Assembly (NCBI GenBank): GCA_030374765.1 | Contig: JARGXX010000021.1 | Location: forward strand, 496,001 to 560,000 | Direction of reading: 5' to 3' | Length of the DNA stretch: 64,000 nucleotides | Source of the DNA: Agarophyton chilense | Taxonomy: Eukaryota > Rhodophyta > Florideophyceae > Gracilariales > Gracilariaceae | Shown here: in pieces, positions 33,886 to 44,064 of the stretch | How positions within the stretch are numbered: position 1 is the first letter of the stretch | How the letters are laid out: every line of letters starts with the position of its first letter | Program-made: the position numbers and the translations under genes | The notes under the pieces: generated by a model | What the model was told of the DNA's origin: nothing | Database searches by the model: none | Seen by the model: the letters and a program-made list of their open reading frames with translations, nothing else

Positions 33886-36144
33886 TCACGGAGGAAAACC
33901 CGCGGAATTGCTAGGAGCCATCGACCTAAGAGGTAGCGAAGGAGCGGTAGCCCCCCCACTGGGGAGAGGAGTCGAAACCGAAAGAGAATGAACTAAAGGA
34001 ACCGCCGGAGCAGGTTGCAAAACCGCAAGGATCAAGTTGGAATCTAGAAGGGGATCTGTCAAAGGATCAGACGGCGCAGCAGCAAAGAAACTTGCCAGAT
34101 TGGCAACCTGACGTGTGGCCCGTTGGTACATGTCCAACTGGAACTGGTTCCGGAACTCCCCAAGTTGGTTTAGCGCCTTCATGTACTGCGCATGGCAGGG
34201 CACCAAATATTCAAGGAGCGTTAGTGCAGCAACCACGGAGGTAGACCCCGTTCTCTGAAAGTTGGTGACGAAAGACTGGCGAATTCGAGCCAACAAACCG
34301 ACCACGGCCGGAGAATCCATCATAGGTTGAGGCGGAGGACTACCAATACCCGCCAAGAGAGGTCGAACCGGACCAGCAATCCGCGAGGAGCTCGGTTGAG
34401 TAGGAGTCACACCCGTAGAGATAGGCGACTTACGACCTTGAGGTAACGGCTCGGACGGGAAAGGACCAGCATAAAGACCAACTGGTGTCTCCACAGTACC
34501 GTGATAAGGCTCGGGGCTCGCGGGAGCTCTATAAACAGGAGGCTCCCCGGGATAATATTGGGCGTGGCGAGGCACAATTTCCCAAGTTGCGCGATCGAAA
34601 GCCTCCCAACCTTGATGGGAATCCCAACGGTAATTCTTGCTCTGCTAGAGATACGAGTTCAAATCCTTCACGGTATAATCGGTCCACTCCACGATGTTCT
34701 CGTAACCAAATGGGAAAATATCCTGGGCAACCCTCGGAGGTATGAAGAAGATGCAACCTACAGGTTGAACACCATCTCGGTATATGTCACAGTCGGGATT
34801 GCGAGAATCCCAATCGATACCGTAACGGGCGGCCTCCAGAGCCAGGATGGCAACCAAAACGCTCCACTCCGAGAGGGCAATCGACCAAATGAGGTAACAC
34901 TGCTCTAGGTTCCGGGAACTCTGACTCCCGAAGTACGCCAAAACCGGCGGAGTGGGCACGCTCAGCGATGACGGAACCTCATAAAACTCCCACCACTCTG
35001 GTCAAAGCACGTACCAATCGCGTCTGTTCTTCGTAGGTTGCGAGAAGTACTCGACGTTATGAAACATATGCATAACGCGAGTGTAAGAGTTGCGAGTGCG
35101 AACGCGACTCTCCGTCGCTGCATCCTCGCCCCACCTACTACGGTCAGCCCAATTGATAGTGGTGAAAGGCCGATTCAGGGAAACCAAGTCAGGTGAATCC
35201 GGAAGGTAAGTCTCTGGAATAGACGGGTACTGGCGCATTTTCACCACCAATCAGCGGTAATAATCCAGCTCCGGTTCGATGCGCACATACGGCAAGTCGC
35301 TCGGATATATCGGCGGAATGAAATACCTCAAAGGTGTATGACACTGCCGACTCTGGAAACATTCCACTCGACCCTGAAGAGGTTGAGACTCGTAGTCCTG
35401 TTTCTTCAAGAGCAAGGGAACGGAGCGAAGGCGCTCGCAGTCCCGATGGGACAAACCCAAGTAGGTATCTAATTGTAGTCTGGTAAGAGCTGCCGGCAAC
35501 GACGAATTACCTACCGCCACAGGCCAATAGTGATTCAACAGGTCATTGTTCGTCACCTGGTCGAAGGTAATACCAAAAGGTCCATACTGACTCGTCGTCC
35601 GGTTCGCCGCACCAAACGCGAGATTGTGAGCCCAATTGGTTTGGATCGTCGAAGGAAGTCCACCACTGCATTGGTGCGAGTCAGCCGGAGTCCCAGAAAA
35701 GAACTCAGTCGCTGGGACAGGCACACTGCAAAACCCAATGTTGGTAGGCGTTCGCGAAGTCGAGCGAGTTACCCTCTTTGTAATACCACCACGTCCACGG
35801 CCACGAGATGGGCGGCTACCTGACATGGTTGGGAAGGCTGTAGCTCGACCCGACGAACGAGATGATGACTCGACCTCCACCGCCCCGGTGAACACGAGCG
35901 GGTATTCATCCTTCTGAAGTAGAGCCTCCTCAGTCCGTTCTGAGGAGACGGCTAACGGATCTAACCTTTCCAGTAGTACCGAAACTGACCTTTCGGGTAC
36001 AACAGTGGCCGGCGTGCGGTCGCGAGCGGGTCTAGACCTTTGAGGTTTCGTGGAACGGGACCAATCCGAACTTAAAGGCATAACGGCAGGGGTATCGATC
36101 CCCTCGGAATCGCCAACTTCTTCAACCTCAATGGTAACCAGCAC
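33886..36144 (-). pseudogene. Gypsy 2 antisense ORF (aORF-2), unknown protein of about 750 residues
   Basis: A single minus-strand frame of 753 codons, starting at the ATG at 36144, is broken only by three in-frame stops (about 35251, 35001 and 34649). The N-terminal 100 residues are Ser/Thr/Pro/Arg-rich with an RPSRGRGRGG patch. A Trp/Tyr-rich middle part follows (HYWPVAVGNSSLPAALTRLQ, NVEYFS, WYVL, PEWWEFYEV, PPVLAYFGS, IVEWTDY). A Pro-rich linker leads to a helical C-terminus (LLARIRQSFVTNFQ, ASFFAAAPSD). There is no signal peptide, membrane helix or recognised domain, so it does not look like an envelope. Motifs shared with aORF-1 show it is conserved between distinct elements. Confidence 0.65.
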
Positions 36145-36986
36145 CTAACGTCTCTCGAACGCTAGTGCTGCTTGTAGGGACGACCCACCCGTGCGAGGTA
36201 TCGGTGACGAAACCACGATGCGGCGCGAGGTTCACCGACATGGTAATAAATGGGTTCGAACGCGTGCGCGGAGGTGGCGCCATCCTGTCATGACCTTGAG
36301 GGTAAACCGGAATGCAAAACCGTAAAAAGGTCGCGTAATTACCGACGGGGCCGCTCAACACCAGTAAGGTCTCACAACCGGAAGCTTCCACCGGAAGCTT
36401 CCACCACGGAGCCAGGCCAACACCTCAATGGTTGTATCGACGCAGGCTCAGGCCTCACCGGCGCCACGAGTCAATCCGTACAAGGTAGACGAAACCTGAA
36501 AGGTCGAAAAGCCAGGAAACCTTCAAGGAAAAGCCGGACAGTACGGTTACGATCGCGACGGCGCCAATTAAGGGCAGTACTACCTGAAGGGTTCTCGAGC
36601 CGTGGGAACGACCAGGCGGGACGGCGCTGCGCAGGGACCCAGGAGGGGAATGAAGTTAGAGAAATTGGGAAGGATGCGATACCAACTTGGTTAGACAGTG
36701 GGCGATGCGGAAGCAGAATCGCAAGCACGCAGGGCCACTACCGAAACGGTGTCGGCAAGCGCGTTAGTTACCCTGCATCGCCCTCATAGCAGTCCCTACC
36801 TGAATGGTTGTCGCTCAAATCGGGCGCAGACGTCGTCGCGCGCCCTCCCCGACCGATACTGGCGCCGATTTTTGACCCTCAAGGGATCGCGTGTCGTGTA
36901 CAGACACCACTCTGATGCCCGCGCTGCTGTCGCTCGCAACTTCTGTATGGTGTGATGGATGGAGACACAGGGCGTGCCTCACGGGT
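36145..36986. other. Region upstream of aORF-2
   Basis: About 840 bp between the antisense ORF start and the polypurine tract. The + frame 36250-36789 (179 codons) is Arg/Ser-rich with no motif and is probably chance. This stretch should contain the promoter of the antisense gene. The only structure noticed is a 13-bp tandem duplication at 36378-36403. Confidence 0.35.
36378..36403. repeat. Tandem 13-bp repeat with palindromic core
   Basis: Two exact copies of CCGGAAGCTTCCA, each holding the palindrome GGAAGCTTCC, lie about 240 bp upstream of the antisense ORF start. They could be a factor-binding site for its promoter or a simple duplication. Confidence 0.5.
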
Positions 36987-36997
36987 AGAAAGGGGGG
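36987..36997 (+). other. Polypurine tract
   Basis: AGAAAGGGGGG lies 2 bp before the 3' LTR. This is the expected place and composition of the plus-strand primer left by RNase H during reverse transcription. Confidence 0.85.
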
Positions 36998-36999
36998 TC

Positions 37000-37633
37000 T
37001 GTCGTATAGTGGCAGAAGGTTTGACCCTTGAGGTTGTCAATATCCTATACTGACCTTGTAGGTGATGGATGCGAGGAATCATCGGTCATGCAGCTCCGGG
37101 CGAGCTACCATCTAGGTGTTGTCAGCCATGTGTAGTGTTGGCATGTACCTTATGGTTGAGTAATTGTTAGTGATAATAATTGTAATTCTGTGTATTTTAA
37201 TACAGTAGTTGAGTGGCCACCTGGCACTGTGGCCAGTGGTGGCCAGGTCTCTGACACTAGGTCAGAGACCGTGCCTTGCTGGCACCTCCCGGGTGATCTG
37301 GAGAGGAAAGTCCACTGCATATAGTGAACTGCACCTCCCCCCTCCTAATCTGAGAAAGACAGACATCACTTTGGTCACGAGTATACCTTTTGGTTCATCG
37401 TTTCTCAACTACCACACAGGCTTTCCCGCGCGTCGACGCCTACCATCGTTCACCTACACGGTATAGGCTAGTTGCCCCGCCGTTTGCCCCTGCGGGTTTT
37501 CACGGTGCCCTGTTACCATCGAGGTTTACTACGTTTACCTTCTAAGGTTGAGCGTCAACACGCTCCCTACGGTTGCGCGTCACTATGCTCCCGAGACAAG
37601 ACAGTAGCATACCCAAGAGGTGATTGTACGACA
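37000..37633 (+). repeat. 3' LTR
   Basis: 634 bp, starting TGTCGTATAG and ending TACGACA, the same length as the 5' LTR with about 30 substitutions and no net length change. It carries the same three hairpins at 37214-37285. Confidence 0.95.
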
Positions 37634-37925
37634 CCTAGGCCAAACGTAGTGAAAATATCCCAGTAGTTGGCTCCCGCCATAATGCGTATAAAGATTGCCA
37701 CCTACGTCGCCGTTTTGAAGTCATGATCTTTGATATGGACTTCCGTTTCGTGGTGTTCTTCACCTTCGTATAAGCGACAAATAAACGGCTTAAGAAGTTC
37801 AGCAAGAGTGTAAAACGTGGTACGCGAGATCCGAAAAGATTTGGCGATATCGGAGTTCGTGAGGTGTTGGGTGACAGAAATAAGAGAACGACGACTACGT
37901 GCTTTTTTTTCTTCGAGTATTTCTC
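37634..37925 (-). pseudogene. PIF/Harbinger transposase, element 2 (N-terminal part)
   Basis: The first residue of this strip is the right-hand CCTAG duplication. On - it reads ARSRRSLISVTQHLTNSDIA, then FRISRTTFYTLAELLKP (helix-turn-helix-like), a stop, then MAGANYWDIFTTFG. Removing the LTR element and one CCTAG joins this to GRPKMYTISNNVL at 26389 in the same frame, as expected for a Harbinger N-terminus. It shows that the LTR element landed inside a transposase gene. Confidence 0.75.
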
Positions 37926-38379
37926 TTCATTTTTTTGTACACCCACAAAAATATTTTGAACACCAGCACCAAATATTGAAAGCGGCGACGTTTCCGATCA
38001 ATCATAACGGATAGAAGCACTGTGGAACTAACGTGGCGATCAATGAATCACGGCACGGTGATAGCAGCGTGCGAAACGTGACGAAGCTCGTCGTTGTCTT
38101 CTTGACTTGATCTGAAGTTGTAGAGTCATAATTCAGTAAAACTTGTTTTTAATTTTCAAAGTATTTCATAATTGGCAATGAATGACGAAGTGCCTGTGGT
38201 GTTTACATGCATCGCAAAGTTTGGGATTTCTCGTGTATATTCATGTACGCACCCTTCGCCATTCATTCGCCGTTAACCCCCTCATGGGAAGGCGTGGCGG
38301 TGGGGGCAACGCCATGGCCGGATGTAGCGGCTCCAAGGGTTGTCACGAATGGATGGTTAGAGTGACCACATGACGCAGT
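37926..38379. other. No recognised gene
   Basis: Short spacer between the split Harbinger gene and the next transposon. The motif TCACGGCACGGTGAT at 38048 resembles TCACGGCACGGCGAT at 20080, upstream of family A copy 2. It might mark element edges, but it is in direct rather than inverted orientation. Confidence 0.3.
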
Positions 38380-41300
38380 GTGACTACTCTGCGCTGTCCT
38401 CCCGCGCAAGCGATTGGACGCCACCGCGTTAGAATGGCTATGCACCCAGGGCCACGCGCCCCTGCAATCTCCGGTAGAACAATGTACGCTCTTGAGCCTC
38501 CGAAACGAATAGCAAAGCGACATTATCATCACATACCGGTCGTTTCTACCAAGTCCTTGGATGCACCCTCCGACGGGCAGTCGGTACGCTGCCCAATGGA
38601 GTGCAAAAATTGCGGTAGGGTGTACCGACACGTCAGCAACTTCCGCATTCACAGCCTAAAATGCAGCGAACCACTCTTAGATACCGGGTACATATATTCA
38701 CCTAACGCATTTGCCCGACCCGATGAAAACGGCCACAATGATACATTCGTAAACGACAACGACCTACTGCGTGCCGATAGAGAACAATGTGAAGAACAAC
38801 ATGCCGAACAAGATGCTCATGACGCCAGTCCAGATCCACAGATATCTCAGTCGAGCGAGTTGAGCGAACAATCGCTCCAACCCGAAGTCCAGACCTCAAA
38901 TGCGCAAGCATGCAATACCGTAGACCTGAAACACTTTGGAATACATTCAAGATCGAACGACTGGCATCTTGTACAGAGCGAAACAGAGCGGTATGCAGAA
39001 AGCCAAACACGTGATCTACTCGTAACTGAGCAGCCGTATAAGGCTGCAGTGTTTATTTTCACATCTGGTCCCTGCAACATCGGGCTCTCTGGATCTATGA
39101 CCACAGAATATTTGAATTCCCTTCCTCACGAGAGCGAAGTTCTACAAAGTGGAAGAAGGCGAAAGCCTTTCGGCAGGATCATTTCGCACGGCAACAGCAA
39201 CTACTTCCCCAGAACGGCCGCTGGCGCAAGCATAAAATTCTGCCTCCTCGCCCAGAGGTACCGGTGGATATTGCCCTTGTTTGTTTTCTGCCGGACGCTA
39301 TTTGGAGCGTCGTCAGGGCTTCAAACGCTCTCAAACTTTCTAATATTGACTGGGATAGAGACGTCACACTCTGCTGCGGTCCTGTCTTCCATGTAGCTGA
39401 ACAAAGAGTGGTTCATGTCGTTCAAACAGCCAACGATCTGATATTCTTGGAACGGTCCATACTCGAGAAGGCCCGCACTACGGGATTGAGAGTAGCGGCT
39501 CTACAACTATTCATAGACAAGTAAAATGTTACACGTTTGAAGGAACGGTCTATGTATCCAACTGTGCTCTACCTCCTCTGCTTTTCGCGTCGTGTCCGGC
39601 GCCGACTGGCAATCAACGTTGGAATGATTCCCGTTCTTTCGGGACTTGGAAGAGACGGCCGTAAAATGCCGAAGGAGCTAACAAGATTAGCACGGGCCAC
39701 CGCTATCCAACTGACGCTCGAAAGCCTTCTCAGTTCTCTTGAGCCGAACTTGAAGATCGAAGTGCACTTTCCCGGATCTGGAAAACAGACCATTACCCCA
39801 GTGCTTTTCTCTATCGTTTCAGATCTCCCCGAGGTCGCCGTTCTCCTCGGTATGAAGCACGGGTTACGGAAAATTTACCCTTGCTTCCGTTGTTACGTCC
39901 CTTGAGAATCCATGAGTCAACTCGAATGCGCCATTCAGCTCAAGACATCTACGTTCTTACGGAAAGTGTATGATGCACTCCCGACGCAGCGTACGAAGAC
40001 CGCGCGTCAGGAATTAATGAAGAAGTACAGTTTGAGGGTGCCGGCGTCGTCGTTGCTGCAAAGACATGAAATGAACTTCGATGTGCCGCGGCAAGACGCT
40101 GCGGGCGGACGCCGTGGAGTAGTTCAAAGAAACAAGCTCGGTCTTCACGCGCTCTGCAGATTTGAAAGCTTGCATAACTTCGACCTTGGCATAACGGCAG
40201 ACATATTACACGGCATCGAAAAGTACTTCGCTCACCCTCTCGGTGCATCTGATGCTGGAAAGATCGTGGCCACGGTGAACAAGCATCAGAGCGACCTCCC
40301 ACGTTGTGCCGAAGGCTCTATGTTATGCTCTCCTAGCCAAGGAACGATCATCGCCGAGAGCCATGCCAACATGACGGCTCAGCAATACAAGTCCTCACTG
40401 TGCGTGCTGCTGTTCATTCTCATTGGAGCTTGTAAAGGCGTTACCACCAACAGCATACCTGAAGTCATGGTCCATATCCTGGAATGAATTCTTTCTTAAA
40501 TAGAGCTTCACCATTATTGCCGACGTATCAACCACGTCTCATATTTCTTGTACGCCAGAGTGGAACAAGACGTGAGGGCTCTCAAGAATAGGTTCTAAAA
40601 CACGTACAAAGTATCTATTGGGGCTGCTCGAAGAGGCCGGATTTCCAATGGCATCGGCGGCAATGAAGACGCTCTTGGGACAATGAAGGCTCATCAGCTC
40701 TACGCTCAAATTGCGAGGGACATCAAGAGCGGTGGGCTGCTGAGTAATTATGATGCGCAGGCTCGTGAATCCCATCACGTCCAAACACTAGCTCACCACA
40801 ACAGAACCTCAAAAACATCGGAAGCTGAGGAAAGCGTAGCAATCCGATCGACAACCCGAGAACTCGGCGTACTGGACTCCATGTACCCAATGAGGTCTGC
40901 CTCGAGCCGCCAAGAAGGCGAACGCCTCATTTCAGGCAGACGAACACGATCACAGCGACAGGAAGAAAACTCAGACAACAACCCATTCCTTCCCGTGACC
41001 AAAAGAGTGAAGCTTAAGGTGCAAACAGTCAATGAAGCACTTCTAGACGGAATGTGTGCCGCATCCTTCACTTTATTGCTGAAAAAAACGTATCCAGGGG
41101 AAGATCCCGGGTCCTTTCGTTCCTTGGTACGAAAGCTGAAAATCAAGCAGAGCGTTCGAGTTCCTGCCCACTTTCCATGGATGCCTGCATCCGACGAAGG
41201 AGCTAGTGTGCCGAGCGCGCCTCCCGAGCAGGTGAGAAGAATTATTCGCTCATCCCCGTCTTTTTACAACAGCCTTCCACAGCATGAATTCATCGAGATC

Positions 41301-41807
41301 AAGACTGGTGGCCAGCATGCTCTCGGACAAGGGCGCCTCATCTTCTTCCATCCCTTCGACGCCCGGTCTTTGCAGAAAAAGAATTCAATTTGGCTTCTGA
41401 TCAGACTGCTGACGAAGTCAACTGCAAGTATTACAAATAATCTGAATGACGTCGAAGCAACATGGCAGCATGCAACCGATGAGCTACTTGAGCGATACGG
41501 CTGTCATCGCTTGCAATGGGCGCAAAATTCTGAAGGCAGCTTTGTGCACACTGTCGTCCCTGTTCATGACGTCGTTCGGCCGGTTTCGATCGTGCCAGAC
41601 TTCCGACACACGACCAAAAAGCTTGAATTCGTAAATGACCTCTCAAGAGGATCGTCGGTCAGCGGTGAGATCCAGCAGGGACAAGCCTCTTCGCGATCTG
41701 GCCATAACGAAAGGAGAGATGTTGAAAGGCTTGCCCCAGAGCCCGAAAAACAGCGAGCAGTGTTCTTTTACAACAACTTCTTTCCCTGGACGTCGCCGTC
41801 GACCTGA
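38380..41807 (+). pseudogene. CACTA/Plavaka-like transposase with C2HC zinc finger
   Basis: The N-terminus has a zinc finger CKNCGRVYRHVSNFRIHSLKC-type pattern (CX2CX12HX3C) at about 38603-38663, then an acidic linker. After a frameshift near 39250 one frame (39264-41807) continues through stops at 39522, 39903 and about 40485-40600. It has YPTVLYLLCFSRRVRRRL, GLRKIYPCFRCYVP and FESLHNFDLGITADILHGIE, then a C-terminal LIFFHPFDAR and VRPVSIVPDF. The pattern (host-name RR motif, CxxC after a PE-V-LLG block, LHNF-L--D-LHG, terminal V-DF) resembles Tnp2/Plavaka transposases of the CACTA group. The assignment is by overall pattern, not by a decisive motif. Confidence 0.5.
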
Positions 41808-41982
41808 GAGACGAGTAGAGCTGTCGAGTAGTTGCTTTGCACAATAGCACATAAATAGAAGTATTAAAATCCCCACCCTTTCGCTTCAGCAACTGTGATA
41901 AAAGATGTACCTCACGGTTTTGTTCTAACCTCTCCCCAGAAAAACACCAGAGCCCTTCTGTTGAACGATATTTCGAATAGCT

Positions 41983-44064
41983 ATGCTTCCGCAGAGAGAT
42001 AACCTCCCCTTACCTTCTAATCTTTCTGAACTGCCCCCTTCGTGCTCCATAGGAAAGCGTGGCGTCCTCCGACATGGTGCCCGTGTTCCGGAGCGCAACG
42101 GCGGCATCCGAAATGCACCCCGAGTTTCTCAGGCTGTCTCCCATCGTCCTACGGCGGCTTCCCTGGAGCAAGACTGTGCAGAGTGGCCTATTTACCAAGA
42201 ACGCCTCGCATTTATGCATCCTCCTCCAGTTCCTTCTCTTCCAGATTCATTTATTCCCGCAAACGACGATAATGGAGTGACGGCGTACAGATCAACGATG
42301 TACTTGGGTTTGCAGGGACACGAAACCTCCAATATTGATGCTTCACAGGGGCGACTGGCTCAGAGACAAACGGCTGAACAGGTCGGAATGCTCCCATCAT
42401 CACGCCAAGAGCAGAGGGGGACTAGGATCACTGGAATCGGTATCGGTGTTCATCAAGAACTGCCCACGAAACAGGAAAGACCGGCAAATCTGTCCACCAG
42501 TAGCCTTGCAAGGATGGACTACGATAATCAGTACACTACACCATCCGGAGATGTTCATGGTAGGGACGACAATGTGCCTCACAGCCGTGACGACATTGTT
42601 CCCCCTGCTGAGTTCCGAAGGCATGCAGCAGAGCCGTACGTTCCAGGATATACACCTGATCAAAACCGGAGCACTGTACTGAGAGGAAGAAGCATGAATG
42701 ATTATGCGCACCATGGCTCCAGATATCTACATGAGCTATATTCTGTGATAGCAAAACATGCAAGCATCACCGGAATTTAGGGCTTGCAGAAAACCATACA
42801 CGAAGAGCAGCAAAAACTCTTTCAGCTTGTGGAAGGTACCAGACTAGAGGTTGGGAGGCTGAAAAATCTTGTTAGTGACCTATCAGAAACAATCAACACG
42901 GGACCAACTAGACAGTTTCCATCCCACACATAATCCGGAGCGTCGACGGAACTAACAGACGATCAGTGCGAAGTTGCGCTCTGTGGAAATGCCAAGCACT
43001 TCTTTTCTGAGAAACACGACAAAAAGGTTCGCGAAGTCCTTTCGTTCTCCTGTACAGCAAGCCAGCCTGGCTGCCGCACCGTTGATGGCACCATCTTCTG
43101 TCCCATAGCGATTCTGTGGGGAAAAGCCATAAAAACAGCCAAAGGAAGGAAAACGGGAAGCTATATTGGCAACCTGATTGTGACAAAAATCAAAAGCACC
43201 GATTCGCAGCTTCACATGATGTTCCCAGATCAGACAGCTTTTTTCGAGGAACTCTTTGTGCCTTCGATTGAGAGTTGCTGTGGGAAGCTGACTACCGAGC
43301 TTATTTCACATGCCAGGATGTTTTTCCAGGCAAACGCGGAGAGGATTGGAGCACTGATCCGTGCCAATATCCAGAGCGTCGACGGCACCAGGAAATCGGA
43401 ATTAATGAAAACATACACTGAGCACACAGCTGCCACATCTCCGAAGTCCTATTTCGGCTCAGCCGAGAGCATCGACGAAGGGGCATACCGTGCCTCCTCC
43501 TCGTCGCCGGTGGGCCTTCCTAGATTTTTCGCCGCTGTGAAGAAAACGTTTCGAGTCGGAGAAGCACCAGAAAATGTGGTAACGTTGCAACAATTGGCTT
43601 TCTGCTGCATGTACCTTGTGAAAGATTACACCTCAAGTGCCGTGCGACCTCTACTCTTCCAACTCGTCCCAGGCGGATGTGCAGCTCAAGTAGAGTATGA
43701 GGAGAAAAAGAAGATGATTGGTTTCATGTGCGCGCCACTAGCAAACCGATTGATCGGAAGTAGCAACGCTCACGGACGGGAATGGGAGACAAGCGACGTC
43801 CGAATTGTGCATCACGAAGCACCGCGTGTGAATTGGCTTGGAAGAATGTGCAGTGAGCTTGGTGAGAGAGCTATGTAATTGAGCGGCGATGCAGGTGAAG
43901 CCAAGAGAACAGAGGCTCGACAGAGATGGAGGGAAACGGTCGTGGGCTTTGAAAACCGTGGGGATGCCCAAATGTCTTGGTCGGATGTGCCCAAGGCGAC
44001 CAGCTCAAAGGAGTTTGGGCCCTTCTCTCACAGCTTCTGTAATCACAACGAGTTCAATGTATAG
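41983..44064 (+). pseudogene. Second ORF of the CACTA-like transposon, unknown protein
   Basis: One frame of 694 codons with only three stops (TAG 42778, TAA 42931, TAA 43876). The N-terminal third is Pro/Arg-rich and probably disordered. The middle has a short coiled coil (LQKTIHEEQQKLFQLVEGT, LEVGRLKNLVSDLSE) followed by a Cys-containing region (QCEVALCGNAKHFF, FSCTASQPGCRTVDGTIFCP). The C-terminal part is helical (QLAFCCMYLVKDY). I recognise no family. CACTA elements usually encode a second DNA-binding protein (TnpA-type), which is the likeliest role, but no homology supports it. Confidence 0.4.

Larger units (their letters stand above)
26390..37633 (+). mobile_element. Complete Ty3/gypsy (chromovirus-like) LTR retrotransposon 2
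   Basis: An 11,244-bp element with two 634-bp LTRs whose ends are inverted (TGTCGTA...TACGACA; the first LTR has TTTCGTA) and a CCTAG target duplication. The order is gag, protease, RT, RNase H, integrase and chromodomain-like end on +, then a long antisense ORF on - and a polypurine tract. I counted about 30 differences between the LTRs (roughly 95% identity), so the insertion is not recent. All its genes carry stops, so it can no longer move by itself. It sits inside a Harbinger transposase gene. Confidence 0.95.
38380..44064 (+). mobile_element. Two-gene DNA transposon, CACTA/Plavaka-like, decayed
   Basis: Two successive ORFs on the same strand, a transposase-like gene (38380-41807) and a second gene (41983-44064), form a unit flanked by transposon debris. 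Both are readable over almost their whole length with a few stops. Terminal inverted repeats were not identified, so the borders are those of the genes. Confidence 0.5.

Noticed and set aside
34501-34908. + strand ORFs of 86-135 codons opposite aORF-2
   Set aside because: Shadows of the long antisense frame, which has more consistent composition and a homologue in gypsy 1.
36250-36789. A 179-codon + strand ORF in gypsy 2
   Set aside because: Arg/Gly/Ser-rich with no motif, between the antisense ORF start and the polypurine tract. No counterpart was recognised in gypsy 1.
20080-38062. TCACGGCACGG-YGAT as terminal repeats of Harbinger element 2
   Set aside because: The two copies are in direct, not inverted, orientation and only about 15 bp long. 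No counterpart was found around element 1.
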